Source: UBA4971 sp900019985
GTDB lineage: Bacteria > Bacillota > SHA-98 > UBA4971
Direction of reading: 5' to 3'
Length of the DNA: 64,000 nucleotides
NCBI GenBank assembly: GCA_050949175.1
Contig: JBMNFG010000010.1
Coordinates: 186,001 to 250,000, forward strand
Under the pieces are notes generated by a model. It was not told the DNA's origin and ran no database searches. It worked only from the letters and a program-made list of their open reading frames with translations. Of the stretch, positions 32,954 through 41,575 are shown piece by piece (positions within the stretch are counted from its first letter, which is position 1; each line of letters opens with the position of its first letter). A program made the translations under genes and the position numbers.

Positions 32954-33850
32954 TCAGCTAACCGCAATGCCTAGTGCAAGTGAATAGAATTTTGAAGCAT
33001 GTGAATCTGCTCTTGACGTCAGGACAACAGGCGCACTTGCACCTACCACAACACTTGCCAAACAGATTCCTGCCATGTAGATGAGGGTTTTGTAAAAGAC
33101 GTTTCCTGCCTCTATATCAGGCATTATCAAGATATCAGCGCATCCGGCGACAGGGCTCCTGATGCCTTTAATCTTGGCGGATTCAGGAGAAATCGCGTTA
33201 TCCAATGCCAGAGGCCCGTCAATGACAGCACCTTTTATTTGGCCGCGTTCTGCCATTTTACTGATACACGCTGCGTCAACTGTAGCTTGCATATCCAAGT
33301 TTACGTACTCTATTGCACCGATTATCGCGACCCGAGGATTACTAATCCCCAACAAGTGAGCCACTCCTATGGCGTTTTCGACTATTTCCACTTTGTCTTC
33401 TAATGAAGGCGCGATATTCATGGCAGCGTCACTGAATATCATCAGCCTGTCACTTCCGGGCATTTCAAAAACGGACAAGTGCGACAGGAGCCTTCCGGTT
33501 CTTAGACCCCCGTCTTTGCTGAGGACTGCCCGTAACACATCTTGTGTGCTGGCTTGCCCTTTCATGACTAAGTCGGCTTCTCCTTGAGAGACCAGCCGGA
33601 CGCCTTTACGTGCCGCAGCGGAAGGATCTTTTTCTTCTATAAGCTCATGGTTGGATAAGTCTATCCCTCCCCTGCTTGCGGCTTCCTCGATTCTAGAGAG
33701 GTCTCCTATGAGAATGCTCTTAGTAATGCCAGAGCTCACACCTTGATCAACTGCAACGAGCACTTCAGGATCCTCAGGTGCCACAACAGCACAGGTCTTA
33801 GCACCTCTTGCCTTAGCCCGTTCCACAATATCTCTGAGAGACTTTGCCAT
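32954..33850 (-). CDS. ptb: Phosphate butyryltransferase
   Basis: Converts butyryl- or branched acyl-CoA and phosphate to acyl-phosphate and CoA, feeding buk. The PTA/PTB family pattern is visible in TCAVVAPEDPEVLVAVDQGVSSGITKSILIGD, ADLVMKGQASTQDVLRAVL, IFSDAAMNIAPSLEDKVEIVENAI, GPLALDNAISPESAKIKGI and DILIMPDIEAGNVFYKTLIYMAG. The length of 298 is normal. GGGGGAGA precedes the ATG. It is the first gene of the operon, after a leader of about 168 bases and a sigma-54 promoter. Confidence 0.95.
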   Translation of the reverse strand: MAKSLRDIVERAKARGAKTCAVVAPEDPEVLVAVDQGVSSGITKSILIGDLSRIEEAASRGGIDLSNHELIEEKDPSAAARKGVRLVSQGEADLVMKGQASTQDVLRAVLSKDGGLRTGRLLSHLSVFEMPGSDRLMIFSDAAMNIAPSLEDKVEIVENAIGVAHLLGISNPRVAIIGAIEYVNLDMQATVDAACISKMAERGQIKGAVIDGPLALDNAISPESAKIKGIRSPVAGCADILIMPDIEAGNVFYKTLIYMAGICLASVVVGASAPVVLTSRADSHASKFYSLALGIAVS

Positions 33851-33901
33851 ACCGGTCTCCCCCTCACCGCTTATGTTTGATTAAGACACCGTCATATAGC
33901 A

Positions 33902-34026
33902 CCCGGACAAGCGATCCGGGCGAAGCCGACAGTTTTGTTGTTGAGCAAGGCCGAAGAAGTGTGTCAGTGAAAGCGTGAATCAGAGGGCATGAGAAGAAGT
34001 GTATCGTCAGCTTCAGTAACGATACA
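33902..34026 (-). other. Leader of the ptb operon with two inverted repeats
   Basis: Two inverted repeats lie between the sigma-54 promoter and ptb. TGTATCG / CGATACA (34000-34006 and 34020-34026) is centred near the expected transcript start (about 34018) and might be an operator. CCCGGA / TCCGGG (33902-33907 and 33915-33920) lies 52-70 bases before the ptb ATG. Neither is followed by a T-run. The rest of the 368-bp gap, apart from the promoter and dyads listed separately, shows nothing I recognise. Confidence 0.4.
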
Positions 34027-34027
34027 T

Positions 34028-34044
34028 ATGCAAATCTGATGCCA
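34028..34044 (-). promoter_or_regulatory. Sigma-54 promoter of the ptb-bcd-buk-VOR operon
   Basis: Minus strand TGGCAT-CAGAT-TTGCAT, matching the -24/-12 consensus TGGCAC-N5-TTGCA at nearly every position, with the invariant GG and GC exactly 12 bases apart. The expected start is near 34018. It lies between the activator gene and ptb, downstream of three phased dyads. Confidence 0.82.
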
Positions 34045-34129
34045 TCCTTAAGGTTCGAATAGTATGCAATCTCAAAAGGCGACATAGCGGGATTAAGAGA
34101 CGGATTTCACAGGCAGGCTGATTATGAAA

Positions 34130-34208
34130 GTGCAACATCTTGCACAGAAGCAGAACAATACACGCAGAATCCTGCACACAGAGGCAAGTACAGTGCGCTG
34201 TTTTGCAC
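34130..34208 (-). promoter_or_regulatory. Three phased 16-bp dyads, likely activator binding sites
   Basis: Plus-strand sites GTGCAACATCTTGCAC (34130-34145), ACGCAGAATCCTGCAC (34162-34177) and GTGCGCTGTTTTGCAC (34193-34208). The shared form is GTGCRN-N4-NYGCAC. Centres are 32 and 31 bases apart, three helical turns, so all face the same side of the helix. The nearest is about 100 bases upstream of the sigma-54 promoter. They are the expected upstream activator sequences for the regulator encoded next to them. Confidence 0.75.
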
Positions 34209-34218
34209 TCTATGGCTG

Positions 34219-35964
34219 TCAGGTAATGTTATAACGTTTGAGCTTGTAATAGAGATTCCTTATGCTGATCCCCAGAATATCAGCGGCAATTCGCTTATTG
34301 CCGCCTGCAGTTTCCAGTGCGCGAGTGATAGCCGATATTTCAGCATCTTTTACCGCATCTCTCAGTTCTCTCGCAGCACCCTTTTGTTCATGCGCCGGAC
34401 GCGGCTGCGTATACGCAAACCGCGAACCCATTTTGTCCAATGCCGGCAAATGCTCAGGCAGGATTTCCACATCCCTGTAATGCATGTTTATCATTGCCCT
34501 GCTGAGGACATTTTCCAGCTCTCGCACGTTTCCAGGCCAATCATATGTGGATAAGGCCTCTATGGCCTCACGGGATATGCGAGTTACGTTACGTCCATAG
34601 GCCTGGTTAAACTTGCGAATCAGTATCTGGCATAAGAACGGCAGGTCTTCAATTCGTTCTCTGAGGGGCGGTATGAATATGGGAACCACGTTCAACCTGT
34701 AATACAGATCTTCCCGCAGCCTCCCTTCCTTCACCGCCTTCTCCAAGTCTGTGTTAGTTGCAGCTATAATCCGAACGTCAACGGGTACAGCCTGGGTTCC
34801 TCCTACACGCACAATCTCCTTTTCATGTAATATCCGCAGGAGTTTTGCCTGAAGGGACAGGGGCAGCTCCCCTATTTCGTCAAGGAAGATAGTCCCTCCG
34901 TCAGCCTCCTCGAACAAGCCGCGCTTGCCTCCCCTTTTCGCACCGGTAAACGCCCCGTCTTCGTACCCGAACAGCTCAGCTTCAAACAGTGTGCTGGAAA
35001 TCGCTGTGCAATTGACGCGGACAAATTGCTTGTGCCTTCTTAAGCTGGCATTGTGGATAGCATGGGCGAACAATTCTTTTCCTGTACCGCTTTCTCCCCT
35101 CAACAGTACAGTAGCAGGTGTGGAAGATACACGCCTTGCCTGCTCAACAGCTAAAGCCATACCTTTGCTGACGGCGATTATATCGTCAAATGTATATTTA
35201 GCTTGAAGAGTCCTAAGGAGCCGTCTGGCACTGTCCAGCTCCTCAGTCAACCTGCGTATATCCGTCAAATCGTGAATAGCTGCCACACTGCCTTTGAGCT
35301 CGTTTCCGACGAAAACCGGAGCTGCATGCACCATGACTTCCCGTCTTCCGGGACCGACTTTAAGCCTTGCACCACGTACAGGACGACCGGTACGCAACAC
35401 CTTCATATGGACACTTTCACCTTCTGCTATGTCTATCGTCGCCGGTTTTCCTATAACGTCCTCTTCAACAAGCCCGGTCAGCCTGGTATATGCAGGGTTA
35501 ATCAGGATCCCTATGCCATTTTCGTCCACAACGGAGATGGCGTCCTCCGTCGAGTCTATTATCGCTTCCAACAACCCCTGGATGTGCTTAAGGTTCGTTA
35601 TTTCCTCAGCCAAGCACATAACATCAGTGATGTCTCGGAAAACAGATACCGCTCCGATTATGACTCCTCTTTTGTCCCTCACAGGCATCCTATTACAGAT
35701 AATCGTGACATCCCCCAGAACTTGTTTCTGGTTCAGCTCCTCTTGCCCGGTTTTCAGCACAATATGCAGTCTTGTATTGGGTATGACTTCCTCTGCCGCC
35801 CTGCCAATCATGTCTTCAGGTTCGACATTCATCAACTTGCCTGCAGCAGCGTTAAATACTGTTATGATGCCGGAGGAATCAACAGCTACCATTCCGTCGT
35901 GAGTGGAGTTTAGAATGACCTCCAACTCTTCATTTGACGGACGAGGCCTATCATTTTGTGTCAT
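34219..35964 (-). CDS. bkdR: Sigma-54-dependent PAS regulator, BkdR-like
   Basis: Enhancer-binding activator of 581 residues. Two PAS sensor domains span about 12-110 (NSTHDGMVAVDSSGIITVFNAA) and 128-235 (STEDAISVVDENGIGILINPAYTRLTG). The AAA+ domain follows at about 262-490 with Walker A GESGTGKE (290-297), the sigma-54 contact loop GAFTGA (337-342) and Walker B GGTIFLDEIGE. A Fis-type helix-turn-helix closes the protein (ISAITRALETAGGNKRIAADILGISIRNLYYKLKRY). Its stop is 11 bases from the nearest dyad of the operon it probably controls. The start overlaps the preceding gene by 4 bases. Bacillus BkdR has the same position and target genes. Confidence 0.88.
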   Translation of the reverse strand: MTQNDRPRPSNEELEVILNSTHDGMVAVDSSGIITVFNAAAGKLMNVEPEDMIGRAAEEVIPNTRLHIVLKTGQEELNQKQVLGDVTIICNRMPVRDKRGVIIGAVSVFRDITDVMCLAEEITNLKHIQGLLEAIIDSTEDAISVVDENGIGILINPAYTRLTGLVEEDVIGKPATIDIAEGESVHMKVLRTGRPVRGARLKVGPGRREVMVHAAPVFVGNELKGSVAAIHDLTDIRRLTEELDSARRLLRTLQAKYTFDDIIAVSKGMALAVEQARRVSSTPATVLLRGESGTGKELFAHAIHNASLRRHKQFVRVNCTAISSTLFEAELFGYEDGAFTGAKRGGKRGLFEEADGGTIFLDEIGELPLSLQAKLLRILHEKEIVRVGGTQAVPVDVRIIAATNTDLEKAVKEGRLREDLYYRLNVVPIFIPPLRERIEDLPFLCQILIRKFNQAYGRNVTRISREAIEALSTYDWPGNVRELENVLSRAMINMHYRDVEILPEHLPALDKMGSRFAYTQPRPAHEQKGAARELRDAVKDAEISAITRALETAGGNKRIAADILGISIRNLYYKLKRYNIT

Positions 35965-36828
35965 CGCCCTTCAGTCCCCGAGTAGTCATAAAAACCTTTG
36001 CCGGCTTTCCTGCCAAGACGTCCCGATTCCACCATTTTCCTAAGTAATGGGCATGGTCTGTATTTAGGGTCTCCGAAACGCTCATGGAGCGTCTCCATGA
36101 TAGCAAGGCAGACATCGAGGCCTATGAGATCAGCAACGGCCAAGGGGCCCATTGGGTGATTCATGCCGAGGCATGCGACTTTATCGATATCCTCTTTGGA
36201 TGCGACATTCTCCATCAGGCAGTATACTGCCTCATTGATCATGGGGATTAGGAGCCTGTTTGCAATAAACCCGGGAGAATCCTTGACCACAACAGGGGTC
36301 TTTCCGAACCTTTCCGCTAACCGTCTGGGTTGTCTTGAGAGTCTCTTCTGAAGTCTCGTAGCCTGCTATCACTTCTACCAGTTTCATAACGGGAACCGGA
36401 TTGAAGAAATGCATTCCGATAACCTTTTCCGGACGGCGGGTAGCAGCTTGGAGCAAGGAAATAGATATGGAAGATGTATTTGAGGCTATTATTGCATCAG
36501 GCTTCATTATTGAGTCGAGTTGTTCCATGACGGCAAGTTTCACGTCAACTGCTTCCACCACTGCTTCAATGGCCATGTCAGCGTCACTGAGCCCTGACAG
36601 CCCGTCTACAACGCGAATTCTTGTCAGAGCTTCTTCGCTCTCACGAGAGCTGATCCTTCCCTTCTCCACTAACCTTTCCAGGGATCTCCGAACCCAGTCG
36701 AATCCGCCCAGGGCGAGCTCATAGGATATATCGCACATGATCACATTGGTCCCTGATATAGATGCAACTTGGGCTATCCCGGATCCCATTTGCCCGGCAC
36801 CGACCACTGCAACAGTGGAAATATCCAT
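35961..36828 (-). pseudogene. 3-hydroxybutyryl-CoA dehydrogenase, frameshifted
   Basis: The first 168-odd codons (ATG 36828, AGGAGG 7 bases upstream) encode a Rossmann domain with VAVVGAGQMGSGIAQVAS, IEAVVEAVDVKL, IIASNTSSISISLL and MHFFNPVPVMKLVEVI. The frame then changes: after TTQTV the expected AERFGKTPVVVKDSPGFIANRLLIPM appears one frame over and runs to a normal end (GRKAGKGFYDYSG). Removing one extra base near 36318 restores a 288-residue protein of normal family length. Either a sequencing/assembly error or a recent inactivating insertion. The activator gene is coupled to its 3' end. Confidence 0.88.
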
Positions 36829-36897
36829 GTCAGTACCTCCTTGAACTTGCTGCGTCATCTTTCTCCAAGTCGCTTTGGAATCCTGCCGCATGGAAAA

Positions 36898-36945
36898 TGA
36901 AAAAGCCCGTCGAAGGAGCAAGCTGCATACTCCTAAGTCAGGCTT
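36898..36945 (-). terminator. Terminator after pnp
   Basis: On the minus strand AAGCC (36941-36945) pairs with GGCTT (36903-36907), with an inner GGAG/CTCC pairing (36930-36933 and 36915-36918), followed by TTTCATTTT. It separates rpsO-pnp from the dehydrogenase-activator unit. Confidence 0.6.
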
Positions 36946-37019
36946 GGTTCATCTCTACACTGTACGCTATTCCTTTTATTCAGAGCCTTCGGCAGTAACC
37001 TTTCGCCGTATTATCCGGA

Positions 37020-39191
37020 CTACTTGCGACGGTACTTAGGGAAATTAGGGCGTTTTCGCATTCTGCCGGTGTCTTTCGTTTCACGCATGCTGTCATCCCT
37101 TGGAAGAGCATCCTTGCGTGACAGATTGATCCTACCCATGGAGTCGATTTCCGTTACCTTAACCATAATCGAATCCCCAACTTCAACTACATCTTCCACC
37201 CTGTTGACGCGCCCATGGTCCAATTGGGAAATGTGAACAAGGCCTTCCTTTCCCGGGAGGATTTCAACAAACGCGCCGAAGCCGGTCGTCCTGGTTACTG
37301 TTCCGGTGTAGATGCGCCCTGCCTCTATGTCTGCGGTAAGGTCTTCCACCATCTTTCTCGCCTTTTCACCGGCTTCTTCATCAGAAGATGCTATGAATAC
37401 TCTTCCGTCATCTTCTATATCAATCTTTACTCCGGTTACATCGATAATCTGTCGTATGTTCTTGCCTCCGGGCCCGATTATATCGCGGATCTTGTCAGGA
37501 CTGACGGTCATTGTGATAATCCGTGGCGCATAAGGCGAAAGCTCCTCTCTCGGTTTCGGTATTACCTCCAGCATCTTGCCGAGGATGAACATTCGTCCTT
37601 GTCTGGCTTTCTCTAAAGCCTTCTCCATGATTTCAGTGGTGATCCCGTCAGTCTTGATATCCATTTGCAGGGCTGTGATTCCCTTTTCGGTGCCTGCGAC
37701 CTTGAAATCCATGTCACCGAAGGCATCTTCTATCCCCAGGATGTCGGAGAGGATTGCAACCTTATCATTCTCCTTAATAAGGCCCATGGCTATTCCGGCT
37801 ACCGGCCGTTTAATGGGAACTCCTGCATCCATAAGTGCAAGGGTTGATCCGCATACACTGGCCTGAGAAGTCGAGCCATTAGACTCCAGCACTTCAGAAA
37901 CCAGCCTGATGGTGTACGGGAATTCTTCCTCATCAGGCAGCACAGGCAACAAAGCCCTTTCAGCCAGGGAGCCATGGCCTATTTCACGCCGTCCGGGCCC
38001 TCTTATAGGACGCACCTCTCCCACACTGTAGGGAGGGAAGTTGTAGTGATGCATATAACGTTTTGATTCTTCATCACCAAGTCCGTCCAGAAGCTGCTCA
38101 TCACCGATTGCACCTAAAGTGGCATTAGTGAGGACCTGTGTCTGTCCGCGGGTGAAAAGGCCTGTACCATGAACTCTGGGGAGAAGTCCGACTTCACATG
38201 ATATTTGACGGATCTCATCAGGCTTGCGTCCATCGATGCGACGGGATTCTTCAATAACCATCTTCCTCAATTGTTCCCTGGCCACAGCCTTGAGAACAAT
38301 TGATACGTCTACCTCGAGGGTGTCAGGAGCCTCGAAAGACTCGTCTTCCGTAAGCTTCTTGAGGACCTCTTGCTCTATTTCTTCCAATCTCTCTTCCCTG
38401 GTAAGCTTGTCCGCAATCCGCAGAGCGGAAGAGACGTGTTCTGTAGCAAGTTCTCGCACCTTAGACTCGATGCTTTCACCTGGAATGTAGAAAGTCAGCT
38501 CACGCTTGGGTTTTCCACATCGTTCCACCAATTCCTCTATAAGCTCCACAATCTCAACAACTGACTTGTGGCCGAAGGAAATGGCGTCCAGCATAACCTG
38601 TTCCGGGACTTCGTTCGCTCCGGCTTCTACCATAAGGATGGCGTTCTTGCTACCGGCTATTGTCAGATCGAGGTCGCTGGCTTCTGCTTGCTCAAGAGTC
38701 GGGCAAATCACAAGTTCGCCGTTGACTCTTCCTACTCTTACTCCACCGATAGGCCCGTTAAACGGGATATCTGAGATGGACAACGCAGCAGAAGCACCGA
38801 TGAGTGCGGTGATATCCGGGTCATTGTCTTGCTCCACTGATAACACTGTACAGACCACCTGGACATCGTGTCTCATTCCTTCAGGGAACAAGGGTCTGAG
38901 AGGTCTGTCTATCATTCGTGCAGAGATTATCGCAGCCTCTGTAGGCTTCCCTTCTCGCTTTATCCAGCCTCCCGGAATCCTTCCTACAGCGTAAAGCCGT
39001 TCTTCATAGTCCACAATTAACGGAAAAAAATCAATCCCCTCACGGGGGTCCCTGGACATGCATGCTGTCACCAGCACCACGGTATCGCCATATCGGACTA
39101 ACACAGAACCGTTAGCTTGTTTAGCGACCTTACCAACTTCAAGCGAAAGTCTCCTCCCGCCCAGATTCATATCTAGGCAGTGGTAATCCAT
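37020..39191 (-). CDS. pnp: Polynucleotide phosphorylase
   Basis: Phosphorolytic 3'-5' exoribonuclease and RNA degradosome core. Two RNase PH domains (about 10-230 and 310-545), with RIPGGWIKREGKPTEAAIISARMIDRPLRPLFP and ATLGAIGDEQ, GPGRREIGHGSLAERAL and SVCGSTLALMDAGVPIK in the second. A KH domain (RDIIGPGGKNIRQIIDVTGVKIDIEDDG) and an S1 domain (GTVTRTTGFGAFVEILPGKEGLVHISQL) close the 723-residue protein. It lies 32 bases after rpsO, the common bacterial rpsO-pnp pair, and ends at a terminator. Confidence 0.97.
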   Translation of the reverse strand: MDYHCLDMNLGGRRLSLEVGKVAKQANGSVLVRYGDTVVLVTACMSRDPREGIDFFPLIVDYEERLYAVGRIPGGWIKREGKPTEAAIISARMIDRPLRPLFPEGMRHDVQVVCTVLSVEQDNDPDITALIGASAALSISDIPFNGPIGGVRVGRVNGELVICPTLEQAEASDLDLTIAGSKNAILMVEAGANEVPEQVMLDAISFGHKSVVEIVELIEELVERCGKPKRELTFYIPGESIESKVRELATEHVSSALRIADKLTREERLEEIEQEVLKKLTEDESFEAPDTLEVDVSIVLKAVAREQLRKMVIEESRRIDGRKPDEIRQISCEVGLLPRVHGTGLFTRGQTQVLTNATLGAIGDEQLLDGLGDEESKRYMHHYNFPPYSVGEVRPIRGPGRREIGHGSLAERALLPVLPDEEEFPYTIRLVSEVLESNGSTSQASVCGSTLALMDAGVPIKRPVAGIAMGLIKENDKVAILSDILGIEDAFGDMDFKVAGTEKGITALQMDIKTDGITTEIMEKALEKARQGRMFILGKMLEVIPKPREELSPYAPRIITMTVSPDKIRDIIGPGGKNIRQIIDVTGVKIDIEDDGRVFIASSDEEAGEKARKMVEDLTADIEAGRIYTGTVTRTTGFGAFVEILPGKEGLVHISQLDHGRVNRVEDVVEVGDSIMVKVTEIDSMGRINLSRKDALPRDDSMRETKDTGRMRKRPNFPKYRRK

Positions 39192-39223
39192 ATTTTATCG
39201 ATCCTCCTCAAAATCAACTGCTC

Positions 39224-39493
39224 TTACTTCCTAAGACCTAGTTTTTCCACAATCGTCCTGTATCTCTCAATATCTTTGTCACGTAAGTAATTAAGAAGAC
39301 GGCGTCTTTGACCCACCATTTTCAATAGCCCTCTCCTGGAATGATGGTCCTTCTTATGCTCCTTCAAGTGTTCAGTTAAGCCGTTTATCCTTTCTGTAAG
39401 TATTGCGATCTGAACTTCAGGTGAACCAGTATCATTTTGGTGAATTCTATACTTCTCGATAATTGCTTTTTTCTCTTCGGCCGGTAAAGCCAT
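39224..39493 (-). CDS. rpsO: 30S ribosomal protein S15
   Basis: An 89-residue S15, binding 16S rRNA helices 20-22. KKAIIEKYRIHQNDTGSPEVQIAILTERINGLTEHLKEHKKDHHSRRGLLKMVGQRRRLLNYL is diagnostic. Start ATG 39493 (MALPAEEK) has AGGAGG 9 bases upstream; a longer open frame extends upstream but is leader. S15 often represses its own synthesis by binding its leader. The leader here, about 107 bases, contains a 5-bp TTCG-type hairpin. Confidence 0.97.
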   Translation of the reverse strand: MALPAEEKKAIIEKYRIHQNDTGSPEVQIAILTERINGLTEHLKEHKKDHHSRRGLLKMVGQRRRLLNYLRDKDIERYRTIVEKLGLRK

Positions 39494-39547
39494 TCCACTA
39501 CACCTCCTGAAAGTATGCACGTCTCCCGCTGCCAAGAAGCTCGCCGG

Positions 39548-39563
39548 AGGATCGAAGAATCCT
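39548..39563 (-). other. Hairpin in the rpsO leader
   Basis: Minus-strand AGGAT-TCTTCG-ATCCT, 55-70 bases upstream of the rpsO ATG and inside the leader from the promoter at 39607-39635. It could be part of an S15 autoregulatory structure; leader folding beyond this stem was not worked out. Confidence 0.35.
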
Positions 39564-39606
39564 AGCAACGGGGCTTTGCGTAGCCAAGTTGTGCTACTAC
39601 ATGATA

Positions 39607-39635
39607 ATGTTATCACATGGATATCTCAATGTAAA
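39607..39635 (-). promoter_or_regulatory. Promoter for rpsO-pnp
   Basis: Minus strand TTTACA (39630-39635), 17-base spacer, TAACAT (39607-39612) preceded by TGA as extended -10. The start is expected near 39600, giving a leader of about 107 bases. It lies in the gap after ribF. Confidence 0.55.
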
Positions 39636-39650
39636 CGATGCGTAGATCCT

Positions 39651-40592
39651 TCATGAAGCGTTCTGTCCTTCGAGAATGTCTTTTGCCCTTTCCACATCTT
39701 GCGAAATCTGACAGGCCAAGGCTTCAGCGGATTCAAACCTCTTCTCATCACGAAGCCTCTTGGCAAACAGCACCCTCAAAGCCTTTCCATATATGTCCCT
39801 GTCAAACCCGATTATGTGAGTCTCCACAGTCACGGCCTTTCCTTGAAAAGTCGGTCTTGTACCGACATTGGTCACACCTTTATACATCTCGCCTTCGATA
39901 CACGCTATTGTTGCGTATACACCTGCTTTAGGAAGAGCTATTTCGCGGGGTACGTCAAGGTTTACCGTAGGATAGCCCATGGCTTTTCCGCGGCTTTGTC
40001 CCCTTACTATCTTTCCCTTAACTGAGTAAGGCCTGCCAAGCATTTTGCAGGCAGCTTCAACATCTCCTTTTGCAAGGGAAGCCCGAATCCTTGTGCTGGA
40101 GACTACTGTTCCGTCCACCACGACAGGTTTTGAGATCTCAACATTAAAACCGTACTTTTTTCCAAAGCCTTTGAGCGTTTCCGCATTCCCTTCTGCTTTA
40201 AACCCAAAGGTATAATTGAACCCGACAACCACCCATTTCGCATTCAAGCAATCCACAAGGACTTTTCGGACAAACTCTTCCGGGCCTGTCCTGGCCATTT
40301 TACGGTCGAACCGGGCTATGACTGTGTTTTCTATGCCTGCATCCTTAATCAAAGCAAACTTGTCCTCAAGATCAGTAAGGGTCTCCGGTGCGAGCTGAGG
40401 CTTTATGACCTCAAGAGGGTGCTTATCAAAAGTAAAAACGCAACTGGGGATGCTTTCTTGCTTTGCCCGAGACACGCACCGCCTTAAAATCTCTTTGTGT
40501 CCTAAATGAACACCGTCAAATGTGCCCAGCGCAACTACGGATTCAGATAGATCGCTTGGGCTTCCGTCTTGAGCGTCGGAAAATACCCTCAC
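39651..40592 (-). CDS. ribF: Bifunctional riboflavin kinase / FAD synthetase
   Basis: Makes FMN and FAD from riboflavin. The N-terminal nucleotidyltransferase domain has VALGTFDGVHLGHKEILRRCV and FNYTFGFKAEGNAETL followed by VVDGTVVSSTRIRASLAKGDVEAACKMLGRPY. The C-terminal flavokinase domain has GKIVRGQSRGKAMGYPTVNLDVP and GVTNVGTRPTFQGKAVTVETHI. The 313 residues match. It is the last gene of the rimP-to-ribF operon. The order truB-ribF-rpsO is conserved in Gram-positives. Confidence 0.96.
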   Translation of the reverse strand: MRVFSDAQDGSPSDLSESVVALGTFDGVHLGHKEILRRCVSRAKQESIPSCVFTFDKHPLEVIKPQLAPETLTDLEDKFALIKDAGIENTVIARFDRKMARTGPEEFVRKVLVDCLNAKWVVVGFNYTFGFKAEGNAETLKGFGKKYGFNVEISKPVVVDGTVVSSTRIRASLAKGDVEAACKMLGRPYSVKGKIVRGQSRGKAMGYPTVNLDVPREIALPKAGVYATIACIEGEMYKGVTNVGTRPTFQGKAVTVETHIIGFDRDIYGKALRVLFAKRLRDEKRFESAEALACQISQDVERAKDILEGQNAS

Positions 40593-40612
40593 AGATTAAC
40601 CTCCATCCCTTT

Positions 40613-41572
40613 CTAAGTAAAGACAGCGACGGGCTGCAAGTAATCCAATCCTTCTCTTGTCTTTCGCTTCGCAACGCAAATCAAGTCTCCTGAAGACGCA
40701 ACTACACTTATGAGGCCGGTGACATCTTCCTCCGGCTTTGTCCTTACTTCCTTGACTTCTTTAGCTAAGCTTCCCAACGGATAGGGATTGCCATGAGACA
40801 GTTTCCTTTTTGCATCTTCATCATGCTCACCCAGTATAACAGTGGGTAAATGAGAAAGGCCGGCTGACATCGGCAAGACCATGTCAATAAAACTCTCGTT
40901 TCCGGAAGCTCCCTCTATCTCCTCCAGTGTGTAGCAGGATCTTATGTCTAAATCCCCGACTCTGACGCGAGACAAGGAGCTTATGTGAGCTCCGGCACCG
41001 ATGCGCTCCCCGATATCTGCTGCAAGCTGCCTTATGTATGTGCCGGCAGAACATTCAACCAGAAGAGATACCTTATCACCGTACGTCAGTACATCGCCTT
41101 CAGGCCATGACTCAACAGACAACTCATAGATATGGACCTTTCTCGGCTTCCGCTCAGCTTCCTGGCCTGCCCTGGCGAGCTCATAGAGTCTTTTCCCTTT
41201 GTAATGGACTGCAGAAACCATGGGCGGGACTTGCATTATTTCGCCCCTAAAATCCGAAAGCGCTTCCAGAAAGCGCTCTTTGGTAACCTGAACCCCTTCA
41301 ATCCGCGAAAGAACCTCTCCCGAGGCATCCAGCGTATCTGTGGTAATCCCTATAACCATTTCAGCAACATAGGTTTTCCCGAGTCCGACCATAAACTGCA
41401 TCAAGCGAGTGGCTTTGCCGAGCAAGACAACGAGTACTCCTGTGGCATCCGGGTCAAGGGTCCCGGTGTGGCCGACTTTTCGCATCTTTAAAGCTTTCCT
41501 TACAAAAACAACGACATCATGGGAGGTCATACCGGCGGGTTTTAATACAGGAAGTATTCCGTTTACGTCCAA
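40613..41572 (-). CDS. truB: tRNA pseudouridine-55 synthase
   Basis: Modifies U55 in the T-loop of tRNAs. GILPVLKPAGMTSHDVVVFVRKAL and the catalytic GHTGTLDPDATGVLVV (nucleophile D40) are visible, followed by YVAEMVIGITTDTLDASGEV and CSAGTYIRQLAADIGERIG. The 319 residues include a C-terminal PUA-like tail. It begins 3 bases after the nrnA stop and is followed by ribF after 20 bases. Confidence 0.96.
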   Translation of the reverse strand: MDVNGILPVLKPAGMTSHDVVVFVRKALKMRKVGHTGTLDPDATGVLVVLLGKATRLMQFMVGLGKTYVAEMVIGITTDTLDASGEVLSRIEGVQVTKERFLEALSDFRGEIMQVPPMVSAVHYKGKRLYELARAGQEAERKPRKVHIYELSVESWPEGDVLTYGDKVSLLVECSAGTYIRQLAADIGERIGAGAHISSLSRVRVGDLDIRSCYTLEEIEGASGNESFIDMVLPMSAGLSHLPTVILGEHDEDAKRKLSHGNPYPLGSLAKEVKEVRTKPEEDVTGLISVVASSGDLICVAKRKTREGLDYLQPVAVFT

Positions 41573-41575
41573 ACG

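Noticed and set aside
33902..33920. Terminator for the activator gene
   Set aside because: The CCCGGA/TCCGGG stem has no T-run and lies downstream of the ptb operon promoter.
33864..34085. Minus-strand 73-residue frame in the ptb leader
   Set aside because: It spans the sigma-54 promoter region and both inverted repeats, has no ribosome binding site and no recognisable domain.
34127..34145. Alternative sigma-54 promoter at the first dyad (TGTGCAAGATGTTGCA)
   Set aside because: The -24 GG is missing; the sequence is a perfect palindrome and fits better as an activator site.
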